From assembly GCF_003576645.1 (NCBI RefSeq), contig NC_044919.1, positions 21,388,372 through 21,452,371 on the forward strand: DNA of 64,000 bases. The letters are read 5' to 3'. The DNA comes from Ipomoea triloba (taxonomy: Eukaryota > Streptophyta > Magnoliopsida > Solanales > Convolvulaceae). Shown in pieces: positions 57,521-64,000 of this stretch (position 1 is its first letter; each line of letters begins with the position of its first letter). The position numbers and the translations under genes are program-made. A model generated the notes under the pieces. The model ran no database searches. It worked only from the letters and a program-made list of their open reading frames with translations, and was not told the DNA's origin.

Positions 57521-58085
57521 GGTCTATTAAAATTTCGATACAAAGTATTACATTTATGCTATAAAGTATTGTATATAATGCTTAAAGTATTGATTATGTC
57601 TATGTAATGATACTCTACTTCCTACAAATTGTATATTATAGTTTTCCTATAAAGTACTACATTTATGCCATAAAGTATATTATATATAAGGTTTAAGGTA
57701 TTGATTATATTTGCAATTATGTTATGTTATTACTTGTTTCATGCAAACTGTCTATTACAATTTTGCTATATAATACTAGATTTATGCTATACAACATTAT
57801 ATATAAGACTTAAAGTATTAATTATATATGCAATTCTACTATGTTATTACTTTATTTCTTGCAAATTGTCGATATTGTTTTGCTATAAAGTACTACATTT
57901 ATGATATAAAGTATTATATTATATATAAGGTTTAATGTATTGATGATATCTGCAATTCTATTATGCTATTGCTTTATTTTTTACAAATTTTCTATTACAG
58001 TTTTGGTATAAAGTGCTACACTTATGATGTAAAGTATATTATATATAAGATTTAAAGTATTGATTATATATGTAATTCTGTTATG
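57521..58085. repeat. AT-rich degenerate tandem array, about 118-bp unit, five copies
   Basis: Each unit has the order TATAAAGTACTACATTTATG, TATTATATATAAG, TTTAAAGTATTGATTATAT, GCAATTCTATTATG, then a T-rich segment with CAAATTGTCTATTAC. Copies are diverged by indels and substitutions. No gene. Confidence 0.75.
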
Positions 58086-58329
58086 ACCTATGTAAAGAAG
58101 GATTGGTCGCCGATTTTTTCCCGCAACATTGTCGTAATTCAAATGGCATGCTATTATATTTCATTAACATGTTTCGGGCTTCAATGCACTAAACGATATG
58201 TTAGTGTGCTTAATTGTACATTTCAAAAGTTAAGGCGTCTAAATGCACTTCCATGTAGTGTTTGAGAGTGTATTTGAAAGAAAAATGACTGACATTTCAT
58301 TAATTCATATCCAACTGTAGTGCATGAAG

Positions 58330-59560
58330 AAGAGCAAAAAACGGAAGGAGAAACAATCCGAACAATCTGACATAGATAGAGCCTCCCTAGCTAACATATA
58401 GGTAGCCATATCCGCAGATCGCTTGACAAATAAAAAGCAGAAGTTTGAGAACTCTCTAGCTATTTCCTTAATATCATTAATAATCAAATCAAAAGAAGAA
58501 AGCAGAGAATGATTTTGAATCTCATTAAGAACTTGAAGACAATTAGATTCAATCTACACATTATCAAAGTTAATTTTCTTCAACCACTTTAAAGCCTTCT
58601 TGACTCCTATAGCTTATGCTTCTCTTGGTTTGAAAAAACCATGCCAAGGAAGTTCCTTGCTACTATGAAAAAACCATTGGAATCCCTAATAACACAATCA
58701 AAACCCATCTTTCTGCCATTAATGTCCAAAGTTGCATCGACATTGAGCTTAGTCCACCCGATTGGGTGTCTGGTCCATTAATCAATCTGAGTTCCGTTTA
58801 GAGTAGTCTATGAATTCTCTTCGTTGACAACAATCCAATTGTAGAGAAAAACAATAGCTTCATCAATTATTCTCAAGTAAGGGATAATTCTATGATTACA
58901 AACTTTCTCGTTTCTAGCTTCCCATAATTTCTTACAGACCATAACAAGCATATTTTGAGTAGCCTCTTCCAGCACAGTGAAGTTCATCTCAACCCATTCA
59001 TGAAAGGAGTTGTAGTATTAATAAGTTATACTCCCTATTTTATCCTAGCATAATGTAGCTAGTTCACATCGAACAAAGATGTGGTAAGATGATTCATTCT
59101 CCCTGTTGCACATTTGACAAAGACTTGGAATCAGAACATGCTTCAAACTCAAGAGGTCATAAGTAGGCAGAGATTTTGTAGAAACTTGCCCTTTCACCTT
59201 AGGAGGCAATTAGGCAATTTAAATTTTCACATCCTGGTCTATATTGGATAATCAATATCCTACAATGCACTTGGAAGATTTTTTTAGCAACTTTTGAATT
59301 GTATAGTTTACTTTGTCATCCTCCATCCAAATTATACTATCCACCGCTTGCCATCTGTAATCGGGGGATATTCATAATTGTGGCCACATTCTCCTCATTA
59401 AAAATCAACTAGAAGGCTTCTTCCCAACCTGTTTTCTGCGGATGATCTGGCACTGAGGTTTTAACAAAGGGGGAGGTAGTATTTGAGAGTCAAGATTCGC
59501 TCCAAACTTTGAGCCATCACCCACCCTCCACCTATAGCCACTTCTTAATATACTTTGGAC
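58330..59560 (-). pseudogene. LINE 3' relic with RNase H-like (RVT_3) domain
   Basis: Minus-strand fragments read KMGFDCVIRDSNG, then KALKWLKKINFDNV, ESNCLQVLNEIQNHS and LIINDIKEIAREFSNFCF. The last stretch FVKRSADMATYMLAREA matches the end of the RNase H-like domain at the C-terminus of plant L1 polyproteins. Stops and frameshifts are frequent. The part above 59,000 looks like the zinc-finger-like region upstream. It is an old, dead copy. Confidence 0.7.
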
Positions 59561-59833
59561 CTCTAGAGAATGCTACCCCAAACAAAAGATCCCCCCTCCC
59601 CTCCCATTGTCGTTACTTCAAAATATAGTGTATGTGTTTGAGAAGTATCTTGCTTTGCATACCCTTACCATCAATGAGTTAGATTATCGGATTATCCTCC
59701 AGACCTATTTCCCCATCATAACTAAGTTAAAGTCTCCCCAGCATAATAAAATTAAACTCTCTAATCCTTATAAACTACAACTTCTTAGTAGGCATCAGTT
59801 CCAAATGGGAAATGGGGACTTAGAAAACCCAAA

Positions 59834-60235
59834 AAAGTAAGGTCTGGTGTGCTTTATTATATTGCATAATTCATTATGAATTAACTGTTAACCAATCAAA
59901 ACATCTTACATTTCCAAAATTTTATGTTCTCAGTAGAACATTTTATTATAACTTCAAATATTGACACATTAAAATTTTCTAAAAGCCATCGTACTTTGAA
60001 AAATGCCTCCAGTATTCTGTATTCATAACTCGATAAAGTAAGGTCTGGTGTGCTTTATTATATTGCATAATTCATTATGAATTAACTGTTAACCAATCAA
60101 AACATCTTACATTTCCAAAATTTTATGTTCTCAGTAGAACATTTTATTATAACTTCAAATATTGACACATTAAAATTTTCTAAAAGCCATCGTACTTTGA
60201 AAAATGCCTCCAGTATTCTGTATTCATAACTCGAT
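59834..60235. repeat. Exact 201-bp tandem duplication
   Basis: 59,834-60,034 is repeated at 60,035-60,235 with no difference noticed. The unit is non-coding. Perfect identity means either a very recent event or an assembly artefact. Confidence 0.9.
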
Positions 60236-60265
60236 AGTGAATGCCAAATTGTTTAAGGTAAAAAC

Positions 60266-60676
60266 TTGTGTGAGACCGTCTCACCATGAGACGGGTCGGA
60301 TCAAGGTGCAAATATAACACTTATATGCACAAATGTCATACTTATATGCTCAAATGTAATACTAATCATGAATAAAATTTTTGTTACTTATAAGGGTAAT
60401 GTAATACTTTTAAAAAAAAATACAATACTTTTACATTTCGATTTAAAATTATTACATTTTTCCACAAAAGTATTATATTTGCCCTTATAAGTGAGGGGCA
60501 CTTGTCAACATTACTTATTATGAAAAAATGTATTACTTTTTCTCTAATAAGTAACAAAAATTGTATTCTTGATTAGTGTTATATTTGAGCATATAAGTAT
60601 AAGTGTGACATTTGCATGGTGTCTTGACCTGACCCGACCCGACCCGTCTCACGAATAAGGATCCGTGAGACCCATT
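60266..60676. mobile_element. MITE with long terminal inverted repeats
   Basis: The left end TGTGAGACCGTCTCACC..GAGACGGGTCGGAT is mirrored at the right end by GACCCGACCCGTCTCACG..CCGTGAGACCC. Subterminal ATATAACACTTATATGC is matched by GCATATAAGTATAAGTGTGAC. About 410 bp, no ORF. Similar GTGAGACGGTCTCAC elements are common near genes in dicots. TSD not resolved. Confidence 0.75.
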
Positions 60677-60874
60677 GTATAATAGAATTTTATCTGGTTA
60701 TAAGATATAGTTTATTGCTCCTATGAAAGAAAACTAATATGGAGTATTATTTTTTCTTTTTCTTAGTTTTGGTCTACAGAAAATAGGAGAAAACGGTGGA
60801 CGATTAATCGATTCTCACAATTTAAAAAGTTCGCCCTTTTCTTATAGGACGGACAACTGGAATAAGTAGATGCC

Positions 60875-63800
60875 TCATCTCGTATGCAACATCAGAAGCT
60901 CAGGTTTCTCAATATATTGTTTCCATTCATTGCAGAACTTTGCAACCGTAGCTCCATCGAGGACTCTATGATCAGCACCTACATTTACCTGAAATGAAGA
61001 GTCCAAATAAGAGTTTGTCACGATCAAGCGCTTACCACTTATGCGATAAGCTATAGCTAGTAGCGAAAACGCAAATTTATTTCCTTATACTGCTTCACAT
61101 TTTCGAGACGCTGGGTGCTGGACTTTGGCCTTTACCGGCTTCTGCCCAACAATCCCCCAGTTACAGGGTGCTAGACTTGGCCTTTACTGGCCTCCGCCCA
61201 AGAAAGACAGCTAGCGTTCATCATTTGAGCAGTAAGGTGGGTGTTTCAGGTTAATCATCAATCACTATTTGCTGCTTAGCTTACCGTCAATACTGAAGCA
61301 GGATACACATTTCCATCTTCGGCAAATTGGGGGATCTTTTGGATCCGCCCCATCGCAATGATGGCAACTTCGGGTGAGTTAATAAGGGGGGAACCGTACT
61401 TTCCTCCAATGGCTCCAATGTTGCTTAAAGTAAAAGTCCCACCAGATACATCGTCTGGGTCAAGCTTGTTATCCAATGCCAACTTTTGCAGTCTTGAAAG
61501 TTCCTTCGTTATCTTTAAACACACAGACTTATATCAGATTACACACGCACAAACTCATGTGAACAGGCAACGGGCCATGCAGACTGTTATAAATTATTAT
61601 ATAGATGGTTCAGATGAAGATAGGTCATAGGTAGATGAAATCAATCATGATAAAAGTAAACCACAAGTTATAGATGGTTCAAAAGTTTCAGACTTAGCTT
61701 CACACACTGTGCTTCGCTGATTATGTTCAAAAGTTTCAGTAAATTTTAAGCTCATAAAATTAGTCTTTTTTTCATCCAAATGGATAATTGAACCACAAGT
61801 TAGAAGAAAATGAGGCAGTAGTATTTACTCTGCATATTCTTTGCAATACAACCTTTCTTGGAATAGGTTTCTTTATGATGATCCCAGAGAAGCTATGTAC
61901 TAATAAGCATAAAATTTACTCGGGGAAAAGATAAACTAACCTCCAAGATTGATAACGACTGCACCTTCTTTATGTTTGGAACAACTAAACCATGTGGAGT
62001 AGCCATTGCAATCCCAATGTTGTGAGATCCTAAATTAGACACACAAACATTAAAATTTGTGATAAATAAGGAGTAAATAAAGTGTGATAATATACAAAAC
62101 TAAGCAACATGAGTTATCTGTGACAACTATAACTGTCCTTAGTGTCGTTGTTTATCATAATTGATGAAGGAGATGCATGAGTATAAGTCATTGCTGCATT
62201 CACCAGGAAAGTTTCAGAAGGAAAAAAAAATTAAAACTAATGTCATCTGAATTGCAAGACGATCCAAACTTTTTTCAGATTAACTGGACTATTGGATATA
62301 GTATACAAAGTCTGATTTCACATTTTCTTCTGGTAAAATAAGGTTTATTGATGTTATAGCTATTACTAGAAGTAATAAAAAGGGGTTATAACAATCTTTA
62401 GCTACTCCTAAGGCTTCTTCCAACACAAAGATATCATATTATCATTAATTAGCAATATATATATATATCCCCAAACTAAACAGATCCAGTCATCTAAATG
62501 AAGTATAGGAATCAAGTAAAATCTACAAACCTTTAACAGTGACCTCATAAAGTTCCTCTTTGAAGCAACTGTTTAGCATGGGATATTTATTCAAAGCCAT
62601 GGAAAGAGACTTTATTAAGAAAGGAAGAAAAGTGTGTTTGACTTCTGGATCAGAGTTTTCCTTTTGGAATGATCCTTTGAGCTCTACAAGTGCATTACAA
62701 TTTATCTCTTCAACATAATGAAAATGAGGAATTTTTGCAGCAATGGTCATTGATTTAACCATGGCACGCTGGAATCCCCTGCAAGGGAAAACAGCATGAG
62801 AAATTGATTTGGCATTGCAAAACAAGTTTCATAATAGTAAGCAACTTATGAAAGAGAAGATTAAATTTTTTATCCAGCTAAATAACAACTTATACATAAT
62901 AGAACCTGTGGCTCGGGAAAATTGCATAAATATGCGTCTATTTGTGTAGGGAAGAAAAAAGAGGGACTCTAAACACCCACTCAAAAAATTCTTAAAATAT
63001 AGATTCCATCTATAGTCAAGACAGGAGGAGCAATTTAGTGGAATAAAGTCTCCAGTGACATCAGGACACTTAGCAATGATATTCTACTAAGCAATACACA
63101 AGCACATATAGCTTTCTAGTTACTTGGAAGTACTAAATTGAACCTATCAAAGCCATGATCCTGTCGCATTTATCAATTTTGATCATGTTTAATTATATGA
63201 ATAGCTATGATAATTGAGTGGAAAAAAAAGTGAAACACATAACTGACAGTCATTTTTCATAGAATCAGTGAATCACTAGTTACTGCATATATAGAAAATA
63301 GCTGTGTTAATTTTCCTAATTTCAAATGGCAGAAAACCAAAAAAGAAAAAAATACCTTAAGGGTATTGTCTTGTCTTTATAATCCAATCCATGAGAAGTT
63401 GAAATCTTAGGGCATTTCTCATCCCCACTTTGTGACTGTTCTGCAGGACTTGAGAATGCTGGTGTTTCCTTTATGATTCCTGCATATTTTAGGATATCCT
63501 CTTTAAGTACCCTTCCATCCTTACCAGTTCCGTGGACAACACTTATGTCTACACCATACTGTTTTGCAAGGTTACGGACAGCAGGAGTGGAAAGTACACC
63601 ACCAATCTTGGTATTTCCAACTGCAGAACATTGATCATCTAAGCTACTTGCCACGCTATTCATTTCTTTAATATTTTCTGAAGCATCTGCAACCTGAGTA
63701 GGACCAGAAATTTCATCCACTGCCATTTTCAACAGAGTCTCTCCAACCTGCAAAATTATGTGATTAATATCCTGACATGTTTAGATGCTCGAATGGAAAC

Positions 63801-64000
63801 TGGAATTTACATGCACAAAACTATGGAGAATCTTACACTACTTTTTTAAAAGCATATTTCCTTCTGAATCAATGAAATGCACCAATATAATAAATGCTTT
63901 TAATATAATTACTATGCAACTATGCTATATGGAAGGAACTAGCATTTCAGTCTAACCTTCACAATGTTCCCAGGAACATGGAGAATGCAAGAAACTTTTC
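60875..64000 (-). CDS. BCE2: Branched-chain 2-oxoacid dehydrogenase E2 (lipoamide acyltransferase), 3' six exons
   Basis: Mitochondrial E2 subunit that transfers branched acyl groups from lipoate to CoA in Val/Leu/Ile breakdown. Minus-strand exons are 64000-63957 (partial), 63747-63356, 62778-62531, 62029-61941, 61512-61285 and 60988-60875, all GT..AG and in phase. The first piece ([10 protein letters not shown]) and [12 protein letters not shown] are the end of the lipoyl domain. The peripheral subunit-binding domain is [33 protein letters not shown]. The catalytic domain has [51 protein letters not shown] and [13 protein letters not shown]. The active-site block [13 protein letters not shown] keeps His and Asp. 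It ends LLMLHTR. The N-terminus with transit peptide and lipoyl-Lys lies beyond the window. The frame is intact, so it is likely functional. Confidence 0.95.

Overview
This is a gene-poor, AT-rich stretch of a flowering-plant (eudicot) nuclear genome taken from a draft assembly. The evidence is spliceosomal introns with GT..AG borders, a plant RPL18 gene, a plant mitochondrial BCKDH E2 gene, and plant-type Ty1/copia, Ty3, Helitron, MULE, SINE and LINE elements. One 288-base N gap and four single-N joins show assembly imperfections. The species cannot be named from sequence alone.

Layout. 1-0.8 kb: LINE relic. 1.2-2.8 kb: complete four-exon RPL18 on the minus strand, with a SINE (15-bp target-site duplication, TSD) in its last intron. 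4.34-7.44 kb: a 3.1-kb solo LTR with perfect CTGTA TSDs. 7.77 kb: a Helitron 3' end. 8.8-11.5 kb: an unusual chimeric gene, RPA-like OB-fold exons joined in frame to a FAR1/MULE transposase with SWIM zinc finger. It is followed by a 203-bp TGGTG-motif tandem array, itself interrupted by a solo LTR (12,268-13,718).

14.0-49.0 kb is one ULP1-protease-type gene of a Mutator-like (Kaonashi-type) element on the minus strand, blown apart by nested insertions. A Tekay-type Ty3 chromovirus (14,801-24,236, TSD AAGTT) and a solo LTR (24,970-46,924, TSD CTGTC) sit in its exons. The solo LTR is split by a Sirevirus-like copia element (25,647-46,512, TSD GATAA). That element carries a coding-poor LARD-like element (27,410-32,410) in its 3' part. 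Removing the insertions at their TSDs restores exon continuity. The transposase gene and the ULP-type gene are convergent, and both are accompanied by the TGGTG motif in their own transcriptional sense.

50.5-52.2 kb: Helitron with an RPA-like relic. 52.2-52.7 kb: foldback MITE. 53.5-57.2 kb: small copia element with 168-bp LTRs and no gag. 57.5-58.1 kb: AT-rich tandem array. 58.3-59.6 kb: LINE 3' relic. 59.8-60.7 kb: exact 201-bp tandem duplication and a MITE. 60.9-64.0 kb: the 3' six exons of the branched-chain 2-oxoacid dehydrogenase E2 gene on the minus strand, running off the window.

Only RPL18 (cytosolic ribosome) and the E2 gene (mitochondrial Val/Leu/Ile catabolism) look like functional host genes. 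Several duplications here look like assembly artefacts rather than biology, especially the 2,327-bp exact repeat around the single N at 41,605 and the staircase repeats at 15.2 and 21.1 kb.
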